Positions 33,367-41,681 of a stretch of 51,038 bases of DNA are shown piece by piece. Origin of the DNA: an uncultured Bacilli bacterium. Lineage in GTDB: Bacteria; Bacillota_I; Bacilli_A; RFN20; CAG-288. The translations under genes and the position numbers were made by a program. The stretch covers positions 732 to 51,769 of the forward strand of contig CAOSOP010000001.1 in NCBI GenBank assembly GCA_948525355.1, read 5' to 3'. The notes under the pieces were generated by a model. The model saw nothing but the letters and a program-made list of their open reading frames with translations. It did no database searches and was not told the DNA's origin. Each line of letters begins with the position of its first letter. Position 1 is the stretch's first letter.

Positions 33367-33395
33367 AGGATATCACAGTTAATGAAAATGAGCAA
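33367..33395 (-). promoter_or_regulatory. mgtE promoter
   Basis: -35 TTGCTC (33390-33395), 17 bp, -10 TATCCT (33367-33372). The predicted start is near 33360, right at the SD of the leader peptide, giving a leader of about 120 nt. Confidence 0.5.
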
Positions 33396-33411
33396 TAAAA
33401 AAAATTTAGTA

Positions 33412-33455
33412 TCAATAACTAAATTAATACTAAATCATCACTAATAAACTACTAA
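33412..33455 (-). repeat. 11-bp phased TTAGTA array, site 4
   Basis: Read on the minus strand from 33455: TTAGTAGTTTA, TTAGTGATGAT, TTAGTATTAAT, TTAGTTATTGA, exact 11-bp steps. It lies 10 bp after the mtnN stop and about 17 bp upstream of the mgtE -35. Confidence 0.85.
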
Positions 33456-33464
33456 TTTGTCAAA

Positions 33465-34145
33465 TTAGATAACTTCTTTAAAAATGTTAGCTAAACTGAC
33501 CATAGATTTCTCAAGCTTAAGCTCATGCTCTTTCGAGTTATTTGTGCTCAAGGAGTCTGATATGGTTCTTATGACTATAAATGGAATATTTAGATGAAAA
33601 GCAATTTGTGCGATGCTACATCCTTCCATATCAATGCAAAGTGGTTCATCAAATTTCTTAATTTTGCCCATTAGAGGACTGCTAGACGTCAAGAAAGAAT
33701 CGGCAGTAATAATATGTCCATAATGAATATTAAAGTCATACGACCATTTTATCGACGTTATCAGCGGTTTGAAGTATGGTGGGCAGTTAGACATTTGTCC
33801 ATATCTATATCCAAAAGATGTTAAATCAACATCTAAATAGGATAATTTATTGGCAATAACTACATCAAAAGGCTTAACACTTTCTTTCAAAGAACCTGCG
33901 GTACCAATATTTATAACTTTTTCAATATCGATGATTGAGCTTATCGCACCTAGTGTATAGCTAGACATCGCCTTCCCTACTCCGGTGATTGTACAAAATA
34001 CTTTTTTAGTATTTAATTCAAATTCGATCCCTTCTATTTTGCCTAACTTTAATGGGTTGCTTTTAACATTAAGAGAAGCAAAAAAACTGTTGAACTCTTC
34101 AAACATTGGAATTAGTAAAACTATATACTTAGATTTCTTCATCAT
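33465..34145 (-). CDS. mtnN: 5'-methylthioadenosine/S-adenosylhomocysteine nucleosidase
   Basis: Cleaves the N-glycosidic bond of MTA and SAH, recycling by-products of SAM use. 226 aa, phosphorylase-like fold. N-terminal LLIPMFEEF (catalytic acid Glu), TGVGKAMSSYTLG, NIGTAGSL, and the key CIDMEGCSIAQIAFHLNIPFI (ribose-binding Glu) followed by IRTISDS (catalytic Asp). It is more diverged than most family members but all catalytic residues are there. It begins inside rsfS without a strong SD (ATGATG at 34140-34145), so translation is probably coupled. Last gene of the yqeG operon. Confidence 0.88.
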   Translation of the reverse strand: MMKKSKYIVLLIPMFEEFNSFFASLNVKSNPLKLGKIEGIEFELNTKKVFCTITGVGKAMSSYTLGAISSIIDIEKVINIGTAGSLKESVKPFDVVIANKLSYLDVDLTSFGYRYGQMSNCPPYFKPLITSIKWSYDFNIHYGHIITADSFLTSSSPLMGKIKKFDEPLCIDMEGCSIAQIAFHLNIPFIVIRTISDSLSTNNSKEHELKLEKSMVSLANIFKEVI

Positions 34146-34533
34146 AAAAAGACACTTCTGTTTTATATATCGCTTCTTCTGATTCTTCTATTTCTTCATC
34201 ATCAGAATATATAACTGGGCATTTCTTAAAGAGGTCATCGAACTTCATCCTCTCTCTTTCGCCAGGTATAAATACATGTATTAAGTAGGCATTGGCATCT
34301 AATAAGCACCAAAGCGTTGAATTTCTATGTTCAATATGACTGATTTCTATTCCTTCATCATGTAAAACTCTTGCGACGGCATGGATAGTTCCCCAGAGTG
34401 TTGAAGAAGTGCGTGAAGTTGCGACGATAGTCACTTCATTGAGCGGTGTCATATTCTTAACATCATATACTTTTATATTCTTACACTTCATTTCCTGTAA
34501 TTTATCGATTATCAATTCTTCTATTTTATTCAT
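34129..34533 (-). CDS. rsfS: Ribosomal silencing factor RsfS
   Basis: A 134-residue RsfS/YqeL/YbeB protein that binds L14 and blocks subunit joining under starvation. The pattern ...VYDVKNMTPLNEVTIVATSRTSS..., then GIEISHIEHRNSTLWCLLDANAYLIHVFIPGERE is the family core. An acidic tail (DDEEIEESEEA) extends beyond the usual end. SD AAGGAGG. It overlaps the end of the nadD/yqeK gene by 8 bp, the same order as Bacillus nadD-yqeK-yqeL. Confidence 0.92.
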   Translation of the reverse strand: MNKIEELIIDKLQEMKCKNIKVYDVKNMTPLNEVTIVATSRTSSTLWGTIHAVARVLHDEGIEISHIEHRNSTLWCLLDANAYLIHVFIPGERERMKFDDLFKKCPVIYSDDEEIEESEEAIYKTEVSFYDEEI

Positions 34534-35614
34534 ACTCCTCCTTTAAATAGTAACTAATGCATAGTTTAGATAATTTATTATTAAACAAAACATTTTTCTT
34601 TCCTGAAAGAAATTTAAAGTTTTCATTTAAAACCATTTTAAATCCTGAGCTTAAATTCTCTTTCATCGCCTTAATCATCTCTTTTGAATCATATCCTCGT
34701 GTAGGATCGATTTTATCAGCTGCATAGATGATTTTGGCATATTTTCCCATCGACCTGTTCCCTGTTGTATGGTACTTTATCGCTTCTAATACTCTTTCAT
34801 CGTTGATCTTAAAAAAGTTTTTGGCGATGTATTCACCAACAAATTGATGAAAAACAACTGGTGGATAGTCTAAATATTCCTTATAGTAAAGTTTCATAAC
34901 CTCTTCTTGGTTTTCACTTTCTTTTCCAACATCATGTAAAATACCAGCGATAAATGCAATCGTTGGATCTAATCCATTTTCTTTTGCAATATCATATGAT
35001 AACCAGGCGACAGAAAGAACATGCTGAAATCTCTTATCGCTATAAAATGCTTTTACTGTATCATAAAAATATAGTTTATGGTCGATTATATAGTGCAAAA
35101 CTTCTTCGTTTACATCTAGTGATTTAAACTCTCTTATATCGGTAGAAGAAATATCATATTCGCGGCAATTTATAACCTTGATGTTGTACTTTTTTATCGA
35201 TGGATGATTTGTCGGACAAGAAGGACGAGAAACAGCAATTAACTGTACTAAAGAAGAGATTTCATCGATGTCCTTCCATCTATCAAGCTTATAAACTTGA
35301 TCAAATCCGATTAAAAAGTACAGTGTCTCATTTTTATATAGATTTTTAAAATATCTTACCGTATCTATTGAATAGTTGACTGGTGCATCGCTATCGATTT
35401 CAAATCTTGAAACCAAAAAATCATCATCACCTTTAATCGATAGATTAAGCATATTCAATCTGTCATTGATATCGATAGGTGTTTTCCAGCGAGGATTTTT
35501 TGACGGAATCAAAATAACTTTGCTGGCCGAAACTTTTTCTTTAACTTCTTTCGCAATCTGAATATGACCTCGATGAATAGGGTCAAAAGTTCCACCAAAA
35601 AGAATTAATGACAT
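34526..35614 (-). CDS. nadD: NadD-YqeK fusion: nicotinate-mononucleotide adenylyltransferase + HD hydrolase
   Basis: One 362-residue protein combines two enzymes that are separate neighbours in Bacillus. Residues 1-190 are NadD (adenylates nicotinate mononucleotide in NAD synthesis): ILFGGTFDPIHRGHIQIA, YKLDRWKDI and SSTDIREF. Residues about 190-362 are a YqeK-type HD domain, a symmetrical Ap4A hydrolase family: RFQHVLSVAWLSYDIA, AGILHDVGKES (HD pair), FHQFVGEYIA, YHTTG and IIYAADKIDPTRG. There is no stop or frame change at the junction. It starts 1 bp after the yqeH stop with a weak SD. Confidence 0.93.
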   Translation of the reverse strand: MSLILFGGTFDPIHRGHIQIAKEVKEKVSASKVILIPSKNPRWKTPIDINDRLNMLNLSIKGDDDFLVSRFEIDSDAPVNYSIDTVRYFKNLYKNETLYFLIGFDQVYKLDRWKDIDEISSLVQLIAVSRPSCPTNHPSIKKYNIKVINCREYDISSTDIREFKSLDVNEEVLHYIIDHKLYFYDTVKAFYSDKRFQHVLSVAWLSYDIAKENGLDPTIAFIAGILHDVGKESENQEEVMKLYYKEYLDYPPVVFHQFVGEYIAKNFFKINDERVLEAIKYHTTGNRSMGKYAKIIYAADKIDPTRGYDSKEMIKAMKENLSSGFKMVLNENFKFLSGKKNVLFNNKLSKLCISYYLKEEYE

Positions 35615-35615
35615 C

Positions 35616-36770
35616 TTAATACCAAGGGTTTGAACCTAAATTAACCAAGACTTTACTCGGTGCATAGACATCAATTACTTGATTATTGGCTTCTAAAATA
35701 ATGACAGCAAATCCTGCGATTTGAATCGCCACACTACCGCTATTTGGTAGTTCAAAATGATTTTGCTTTAAATCTTTGATATCGGTAATTAAAGTAGATA
35801 CCGGTTTTGTTTCTTTTGTAACAACAAATGAATTAAATGTCGCATTTGATTTTGCAAGTTTTGTTCGTTGAACATCGACCGTATTAGCACAAACGATTGT
35901 GAAGTTAGTATTAGGTCCTTTGACAAAATCGATCTTAGCGAGAGTTCCTAAAAGAAAACTCTGCTCTTCTTTGACTTGATATGTTCTTAAATTTATCTCA
36001 TTGCGTGGGATGATATACTTTAAAATATTTCTTTCAACATTATTTATCATCGAGCGAGAATTAAATATACCTGCGGTATCGTAAATATATGAATTTTTAT
36101 CAAGTGGAATCTTGATTACATCAATGGTTGTGCCTGGGAATGAAGATGTTGTTATTAACTTATCAGTTTTATTCTGATAGTTCTTTAATAAACAGTTGAT
36201 AATCGAGCTTTTACCTACTTGGCTAACACCCATGAAATACACATCTTTTCCACCTCTCAAACGTTCAATTGTACTCATGACATCGTCGAGATTGTAGTTT
36301 TTTAGCGAAGAGATGATTAAAGTTTCAAGCGGAGTTATTCCACTCTTAGCCAATACACTTTTCGTGTGAGCTAAAATCTTTTCTTCATTAAAAGACTTAG
36401 GAAGGACGTCACGTTTATTTAATATGACAAAAACCTTGCTTATTTGAAGTTCATTCAAGCTGGTGATCATTCCTTCTTCTAAACTTCCACAAAGCGAAAA
36501 AGTATCTAAGACCCAAACAATCAAGGCCTCTTTTTCCTTAGCTCTTTGTAATATTTTGTGGAAATCCTCATTAAAGGCTGGAACTTGATTGTCTTCATTA
36601 TAATGTCTTAAACGATAGCATCTTTGACAAAGGTGTTCTTCACTAGACTCTAAATGCTCTTTATCAATATAACCAGCTTCTCTTTTATTATTTGATTGTA
36701 AAATAGCACCACATCCATAACATCTTTTGATTTTAATCTCACTTGTTACGCCACTTGTCTTCGGTCTCAT
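35616..36770 (-). CDS. yqeH: Ribosome biogenesis GTPase YqeH
   Basis: Circularly permuted GTPase needed for 30S assembly. N-terminal zinc finger (CYGCGAILQ...LCQRCYRLRHY), then G4 (VILNKRDVLPK), G1 (GVSQVGKSSIINCLLKNY) and G3 (YDTAGIF) in permuted order, and a C-terminal RNA-binding region. 384 aa. The ATG overlaps the yqeG stop (TGATG) and has GGAGGTGA upstream; the preceding TTG is not the start. Confidence 0.95.
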   Translation of the reverse strand: MRPKTSGVTSEIKIKRCYGCGAILQSNNKREAGYIDKEHLESSEEHLCQRCYRLRHYNEDNQVPAFNEDFHKILQRAKEKEALIVWVLDTFSLCGSLEEGMITSLNELQISKVFVILNKRDVLPKSFNEEKILAHTKSVLAKSGITPLETLIISSLKNYNLDDVMSTIERLRGGKDVYFMGVSQVGKSSIINCLLKNYQNKTDKLITTSSFPGTTIDVIKIPLDKNSYIYDTAGIFNSRSMINNVERNILKYIIPRNEINLRTYQVKEEQSFLLGTLAKIDFVKGPNTNFTIVCANTVDVQRTKLAKSNATFNSFVVTKETKPVSTLITDIKDLKQNHFELPNSGSVAIQIAGFAVIILEANNQVIDVYAPSKVLVNLGSNPWY

Positions 36771-37309
36771 CAAATCACCTCCACCTTTCTTTTTGTCGCT
36801 TCTCTTCCAAGCATATTCTTTTTAAAATATCTTTTTCTTAACGGACGATCTATCAGTCGATTAAACTTTGTCGTCCATTGGTCTTTTTTGCTTAATGGTT
36901 CAGTTAAAATCGTCAGCGAACCAAGTTTTCGTCCGAGCTTTAAATCGGTAAGAATTTGATCACCGATTAAAATCGTATCTTTCAAATCAATGCCTAAACC
37001 CTTTAAGAAATTCTTTATTCTTTTAGTAAATGGCTTATGAGTAGATGGCAAAAACTTGACCTGAAGTTGCGAGCAGTAGGTCTTTACCCTCTTCTCCTTG
37101 TTGTTAGATATTATGATCGGTGTTAGTCCCAACTCTTTCAATTCACTGATAAGATTAAAAGTTTGAGCAGAAGGTACCATGACATTATAGACACTTAAAG
37201 TATTATCAAGGTCGATCAAAACAACCTTTCTTTCAAGTTTGACTAAAAAGGTTGGATCAATATCATAGATGGACTTTGCGTGAAAATTCGCCTTCTGTAA
37301 ACGTATCAT
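36770..37309 (-). CDS. yqeG: HAD-type phosphatase YqeG
   Basis: A 179-residue HAD superfamily IIIA phosphatase: nucleophile motif VVLIDLDNTLSVYN (DxDxT), SNN (IIISNNKEKRV), and KPFTKRIKNFLKGL with GDQILTDLKLG (motifs III and IV). Family members act on phosphatidylglycerol phosphate or related substrates in some bacteria; the substrate here is not known. First gene of the minus-strand operon yqeG-yqeH-nadD/yqeK-rsfS-mtnN; aroE and yhbY, present in Bacillus between these genes, are missing. An extended -10 (TGC-TATAAT, 37324-37332) and a short AAGGG SD precede the ATG. Confidence 0.92.
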   Translation of the reverse strand: MIRLQKANFHAKSIYDIDPTFLVKLERKVVLIDLDNTLSVYNVMVPSAQTFNLISELKELGLTPIIISNNKEKRVKTYCSQLQVKFLPSTHKPFTKRIKNFLKGLGIDLKDTILIGDQILTDLKLGRKLGSLTILTEPLSKKDQWTTKFNRLIDRPLRKRYFKKNMLGREATKRKVEVI

Positions 37310-37486
37310 ATTACCCTTATAAAATTATAGCAATTTAAATTAATATTAGCAACATAGATATTAATTTTATGCGCCCATTTTTCTAATAAGAATAGAAGAG
37401 AGACTCTTATCTTCTTTTCGACATATAAAAGTAATTATATTGCACAAATTTATACTAAAAAATGTCTATAGTTTTTTGTAAAACTA

Positions 37487-37577
37487 TTGCATTAATTTCA
37501 TAATGAGTATATAACGCAGAATAGATCCCCAATGGTGACAGTTTTTCTAGAGAACACGCCGGGATCTCTTTTATTTT
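37487..37577 (+). ncRNA. Candidate small RNA with own promoter and terminator
   Basis: Promoter TTGCAT (37487-37492), 17 bp, TATAAC (37510-37515); predicted start near 37522. The transcript of about 55 nt is closed by AGATCCC (37523-37529) with GGGATCT (37561-37567) and followed by a U-rich tract. The inner part includes GGTG/CACGCC and a TTCTAGAGAA palindrome. There is no ORF. The next gene has its own promoter 115 bp on, so this is probably a separate RNA. Class unknown. Confidence 0.45.
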
Positions 37578-37692
37578 GCATTTTGCATTTATATCTATGT
37601 GGAAATCATGATTTATCATTCAGTTTAACCTTTTCTTTTATAAGTGATTAACAATATATAGATTAGAACTTGAACATTGGTGTGGCTTAATA

Positions 37693-37721
37693 TTGAATAT
37701 ATAAGAAGTAATAGATATAAT
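37693..37721 (+). promoter_or_regulatory. Promoter of the FNT-family gene (leaderless)
   Basis: TTGAAT (37693-37698), 17 bp, TATAAT (37716-37721). Six nt then separate the -10 from the ATG, which places the transcription start at the start codon; no SD exists. Confidence 0.7.
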
Positions 37722-37727
37722 TAATCT

Positions 37728-38390
37728 ATGAAAACTTATTTTAAAACTTTTGTCTCATCTTTACTTGCTGGCCTATTTATAGGCTTTGCTGGTTTGGCAT
37801 TTTTGCTTGTCTCATATTTACCAAACTCGTCTCCATTATTCGGCGCATTGATTTTTCCTTTCGGCCTTATTTTGGTCTGTTTGTGTAAAACTGATTTATT
37901 TACTGGTAAAATTGGCTTTGCTTTTAACGATAAGGAATTAACAATTATTAAACTACTGATAATTTTAGTTGGAAATCTTCTTGCCGCATTTCTTTTTGGC
38001 TTATTAGGACATTTTATCTTTAGTAAAAATCAAGACTTGCTCGCTTTTACAAATAATTTAGTTAAGATAAAAACCGATATATTAAACATATCTTCACTTA
38101 CCTTATTCTTTAAAGCCACCATCTGTGGAGCTTTGGTTTATCTTGCGGTATATCTATATAAAACTATTGAAAATCATTTATTGAAGATTATTGGTACATA
38201 TATACCGATATTTTTCTTCGTGCTCTTTGGATTTGACCACTGCATTGCGAATATGTTTTATTTTGCCTTCTCTTTTAGCTTTACACCATCGATGATTTTA
38301 TCACTTCTTATCGCTATCATCGGAAATAGTTTTGGAGCCTTGGTAATTAACTTTGCATTTAGATTTATAAGCTTAAAAACTAATTCATAA
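37728..38390 (+). CDS. Formate/nitrite transporter (FNT) family channel
   Basis: A 220-residue six-helix channel of the FNT family, which moves small monovalent anions such as formate, nitrite, lactate or hydrosulfide. Recognisable blocks: FPFGLILVCLCKTDLFTGK (family: GL.LV...aeLFTGN), LVGNLLAAFLFGLLGHFI, FFKATICGALVYLAVYLY, FFFVLFGFDHCIANMFYF (family: F...GFEHSVANMF), and AIIGNSFGALVINF. The sequence is shorter and more diverged than FocA, so the substrate cannot be named. Formate export in fermentation is a reasonable guess. Leaderless mRNA is likely. sigK-like follows 28 bp downstream with its own -10. Confidence 0.8.
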   Translation: MKTYFKTFVSSLLAGLFIGFAGLAFLLVSYLPNSSPLFGALIFPFGLILVCLCKTDLFTGKIGFAFNDKELTIIKLLIILVGNLLAAFLFGLLGHFIFSKNQDLLAFTNNLVKIKTDILNISSLTLFFKATICGALVYLAVYLYKTIENHLLKIIGTYIPIFFFVLFGFDHCIANMFYFAFSFSFTPSMILSLLIAIIGNSFGALVINFAFRFISLKTNS

Positions 38391-38418
38391 TTATTTTTCT
38401 ACAAAATATACTTTATTG

Positions 38419-39111
38419 ATGGAACTTTTAAAATGGCTATTTGACATAAGGCTTTTTATAGGCTTTATAAAAAACGGTGCTTTTTTACCTAAACTTGAGG
38501 AAGAAGAAGAAAATGAGCTAATACAAATGCTTCAAGATGAAGGCACCAAGGAAGAGGCACGAAGAAGGCTTATTGAGCACAACCTTCGACTCGTCGCACA
38601 TATCGTTAAAAAATACGATAACACTATTGAATTAAATGAAGATCTTTTAAGTATCGGAACTATTGGTCTTGTAAAGGCCATTGATTCTTTTTCTATCGAT
38701 AAAAAAGTTAAGCTTGCTACCTATGCATCAAAATGTATAGAGAATGAAATTCTCATGACTTTAAGAAAGGACAAACATATTGCAACCGATAGCAAGCTTC
38801 AGGATATAATCGGCTATGATAAAGATGGGGAGGAGATGGAGCTGATCGATGTCATAGAAAACGATGAGATACCGATTGATGAACTATATAGCAAAAATGA
38901 ACAGCTGGATAAGTTAAGAAAATATCTCAATGTCTTAGAAGATCGCGAGCTAGAAATCATCGGACTAAGATATGGTTTAGACAATAAACCTGAAATGACG
39001 CAAAAAGAGATTGCAAAAAAACTTGATATAAGCCGCTCATATGTTTCAAGAATCGAAAAAAGAGCCTTATATAAAATACTACAAGAATTTAAAAAAGATG
39101 AAGAAAATTAA
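38419..39111 (+). CDS. sigK: RNA polymerase sigma factor, SigK type (sporulation)
   Basis: A 230-residue sigma-70 family factor. The N-terminus FIGFIKNGAFLPKLEEEEE resembles the pro-sigmaK start (YVKNNAFPQPLS), followed by region 2 (IEHNLRLVAHIVKKYDN, LSIGTIGLVKAIDSF, KLATYASKCIENEILM), and region 4 (MTQKEIAKKLDISRSYVSRIEKRA). In Bacillus SigK runs late mother-cell gene expression after SpoIVB/SpoIVF-controlled processing; SpoIVB is present at 24.8 kb. The ORF is continuous, not split by a skin-type element. The ATG at 38419 has no SD; TATACT (38407-38412) ends 6 nt before it, with TTCATA 17 bp upstream, so the mRNA looks leaderless. Confidence 0.9.
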   Translation: MELLKWLFDIRLFIGFIKNGAFLPKLEEEEENELIQMLQDEGTKEEARRRLIEHNLRLVAHIVKKYDNTIELNEDLLSIGTIGLVKAIDSFSIDKKVKLATYASKCIENEILMTLRKDKHIATDSKLQDIIGYDKDGEEMELIDVIENDEIPIDELYSKNEQLDKLRKYLNVLEDRELEIIGLRYGLDNKPEMTQKEIAKKLDISRSYVSRIEKRALYKILQEFKKDEEN

Positions 39112-41681
39112 TCTTCATCTTCAAACATATCGAATAACGACAACTGAGTTGAGGAGGTATCTGGTTCAGGTTTAACGAGTTTATCGATATAAACTGGTGC
39201 CTTTTCAACAACAGTGTTTTCATCAATCATTTCACCTTGTAAACAAATACCGACAATGTCTACTATGTTTTTAGGTAGGTTTTGCTTCATGCCGATACCA
39301 AGTGTACTGCACTCTAAGTCATTGACATCTATTAATGATAAGGTAGATTTTGTCACTACTGTAATCGGCTGTTGAGCACTCTTCTTTCGGCTGATCTTTG
39401 AGACGGAAACAATCTTAAGTGGTGAAGATTTAAACACCTTAACTAAAGATGTCTTAGCGCCTAAACGAGCAACGGTATTGATGTTTTCACTTGAGACAAC
39501 TCTTGCGCTTCCATTATCGCTTATAAGCAATAGTTTTGGATGTTCATCGGTATAAATCGCGAGGGTTGAGACGATTAATCCTACATCTTTTGTAAGATGC
39601 ATGGCCTTAACACCAGCAGCTTTTAAACCAACTTGTGGGATATCATTTTCATTATATCTATTGCAGTAACCTTGATCAGTAATAACTATTACATCGCTGT
39701 TTCCGCGAGTTATCAAGCAAGAAATAACTTCGTCATTTTCACTTAGCGGCATGCATTTAAGACCTCTAGTAGTTATTTTTGTCTGCGTAAATTCACTTAA
39801 ATTTGTTCTTTTTATCTTACCAAGTTTAGTAGTAATAGTCACCATTAAACCATCGATGAAACTGCTGATAGCAAATCCCGCAACAATTTTTTCACCTGGT
39901 TCAATTTTAACAAGATTATTTAAATGCTTTCCTTCATCCTTCCACTTTGAATCATTGATACTATGAATAGGAATAACAAAATATTGACCGAGTGAAGAGA
40001 TTAAAAGCGCGTAGTCATGCGTCGAACAAGAAACATTTAAAACCGTATAATCAGAAGTCTTGAGCTTTGGTAGCGCATTGCTATCGCTAGCGATGGCTGC
40101 ATCATACGATCTTTTTGCTGTTCTTTTGATATATCCATCGTGAGTGACTAATACTTGAACAAACTCTTTAGCAATAAGAGTTCTGGTATCGACTGATTCA
40201 GCCTTGATTTTTTCTTCGACAATTAAAGTTCTTCTCTCTTGAGGATTTTCCTTTTTGATCTGTTTAAGGTCATTTATTAATAACTTGACGAGTTTATCTT
40301 CACTGCTGATGATTTCTTCAAGTTCTTTAATCTCTTCGCCTAAATGTAGCTCTTCTTCTTTTAAGATCGTCACATCAGTATTAGATAAACGATATAACTG
40401 CAATGTGACAATAGCTTCACTTTGTTCGATAGTAAAGCCATACCTCTCCATCAATTTCTTCTTACTATCTTCTTTTCCTTCAGAGTGACGGATTAAATCG
40501 ATCACTTCATCTAAGATAGAGACAGCTTTAATAAGTCCTTTAACGATGCTTAAACGCCAATTCTTCTTCTTTAAGTCATAATTGCTGCGGCGTAAAATAA
40601 CTTCCTTTTGATGCGCGATATAGGCATCGATTATATCTAGCAAACTCATTACACGTGGGTGATTATCGCAAATCGCCAACATATTTGCCGAAAATGTTGA
40701 TCTAAAGGCACCTTTAGAACGGAAGAAATTGACGACAGGAATCGGATCGGTATCCTTTTTAAGTTCAATAACAATTCTCACTTCTTCTGTCGATTCATCA
40801 CGAATTTCACTTATGGCATCGATTTTTCCTTCTTGAGCTTTCTTATCTAAATTAGCGACATAATTGCTCTTAACTTCTCCGTATGGAATATTTGTGATGA
40901 TGATCTTGTTCTTTTCGGATGTGTAATCTATTTTAGAATTAATCGTAAACGAAGCTTGACCAGTTTCATATAGTTGATTTAAAGCATCCTTGTCATCGAT
41001 TATTCCGCCAGTAGGAAAATCAGGACCTAAGACAAAATTACGAAGACTAGAAACAGTTGCTGTCTTATGATTTAAGCGATATATAGTTGCATCGATTACC
41101 TCACCTAAATTATGTGTTGGGATATTAGTCGATGCACCGACCGCAATACCGCTTGCTCCGTTGACCAAAAGGTTAGGAAAACGCGCTGGAAGAACAGTCG
41201 GTTCTTTTTCAGTATCATCAAAGTTTAGCATCATATCGACGGTATCTTTTTCTAAATCAAGTACCATATAATCTGCCATTTTTGCTAATCTTGCTTCAGT
41301 ATAACGGTAAGCAGCTGCTGGATCGTTATCGATTGAACCATTGTTTCCTTGGAATTCAAGTAGTGGTATCTCCATTTTCCAATCTTGAGAAAGTCTGACC
41401 ATTGCCTCATATATTGAAGAGTCTCCATGTGGGTGATATTTACCGATAACATTACCAACAGTTCTGGCACACTTTATCGTTGGTTTTGAATGAACATTGT
41501 TCTCTTTAAACATCGTATAGATAATACGTCTTTGAACTGGCTTTAATCCATCTCTAACATCTGGAATAGCACGGTCGAGAATAACTGCTTTAGCATAACG
41601 ATTAAATCCTACTTCCAAAATGCCAGGCATTGGAAGCGCGTCGATTTTTTCGATAATCGTCAAATCCTTTTTATTTTTCAT
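39108..41681 (-). CDS. parC: DNA topoisomerase IV subunit A
   Basis: Breakage-reunion subunit of topoisomerase IV, which decatenates daughter chromosomes. N-terminal winged helix and catalytic region with [38 protein letters not shown] and [12 protein letters not shown] (active-site Tyr), long coiled coil, then a C-terminal beta-pinwheel (from about 500) with degenerate blades. It is 857 aa, within the family range. It lacks a clear GyrA-box (QRRGG[RK]G), which together with synteny favours ParC over GyrA. SD GGAGG; overlaps parE by 11 bp and the sigK end by 4 bp. Confidence 0.94.
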   Translation of the reverse strand: MKNKKDLTIIEKIDALPMPGILEVGFNRYAKAVILDRAIPDVRDGLKPVQRRIIYTMFKENNVHSKPTIKCARTVGNVIGKYHPHGDSSIYEAMVRLSQDWKMEIPLLEFQGNNGSIDNDPAAAYRYTEARLAKMADYMVLDLEKDTVDMMLNFDDTEKEPTVLPARFPNLLVNGASGIAVGASTNIPTHNLGEVIDATIYRLNHKTATVSSLRNFVLGPDFPTGGIIDDKDALNQLYETGQASFTINSKIDYTSEKNKIIITNIPYGEVKSNYVANLDKKAQEGKIDAISEIRDESTEEVRIVIELKKDTDPIPVVNFFRSKGAFRSTFSANMLAICDNHPRVMSLLDIIDAYIAHQKEVILRRSNYDLKKKNWRLSIVKGLIKAVSILDEVIDLIRHSEGKEDSKKKLMERYGFTIEQSEAIVTLQLYRLSNTDVTILKEEELHLGEEIKELEEIISSEDKLVKLLINDLKQIKKENPQERRTLIVEEKIKAESVDTRTLIAKEFVQVLVTHDGYIKRTAKRSYDAAIASDSNALPKLKTSDYTVLNVSCSTHDYALLISSLGQYFVIPIHSINDSKWKDEGKHLNNLVKIEPGEKIVAGFAISSFIDGLMVTITTKLGKIKRTNLSEFTQTKITTRGLKCMPLSENDEVISCLITRGNSDVIVITDQGYCNRYNENDIPQVGLKAAGVKAMHLTKDVGLIVSTLAIYTDEHPKLLLISDNGSARVVSSENINTVARLGAKTSLVKVFKSSPLKIVSVSKISRKKSAQQPITVVTKSTLSLIDVNDLECSTLGIGMKQNLPKNIVDIVGICLQGEMIDENTVVEKAPVYIDKLVKPEPDTSSTQLSLFDMFEDED

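Larger units (their letters stand above)
37310..37727. other. 418-bp gene-free divergent gap
   Basis: Contains the yqeG promoter at its left end (minus strand, 37324-37332), a candidate small RNA unit in the middle (37487-37577, plus strand) and the FNT-channel promoter at the right end (37693-37721). The rest is AT-rich with no ORF, tRNA or array. Confidence 0.7.

Noticed and set aside
33240..33370. M-box (ykoK) magnesium riboswitch in front of mgtE
   Set aside because: The leader is only about 120 nt and mostly taken up by the leader ORF; none of the conserved M-box helices could be recognised by eye.
20399..33455. TTAGTA arrays as CRISPR, or as TRAP-type RNA sites
   Set aside because: The units are far too short and unspaced for CRISPR, and TRAP sites have NAG triplets every 4-6 nt, not every 11.
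38416..39111. SigK gene interrupted by a skin-like element or split into two parts
   Set aside because: The reading frame is continuous through regions 2 to 4.
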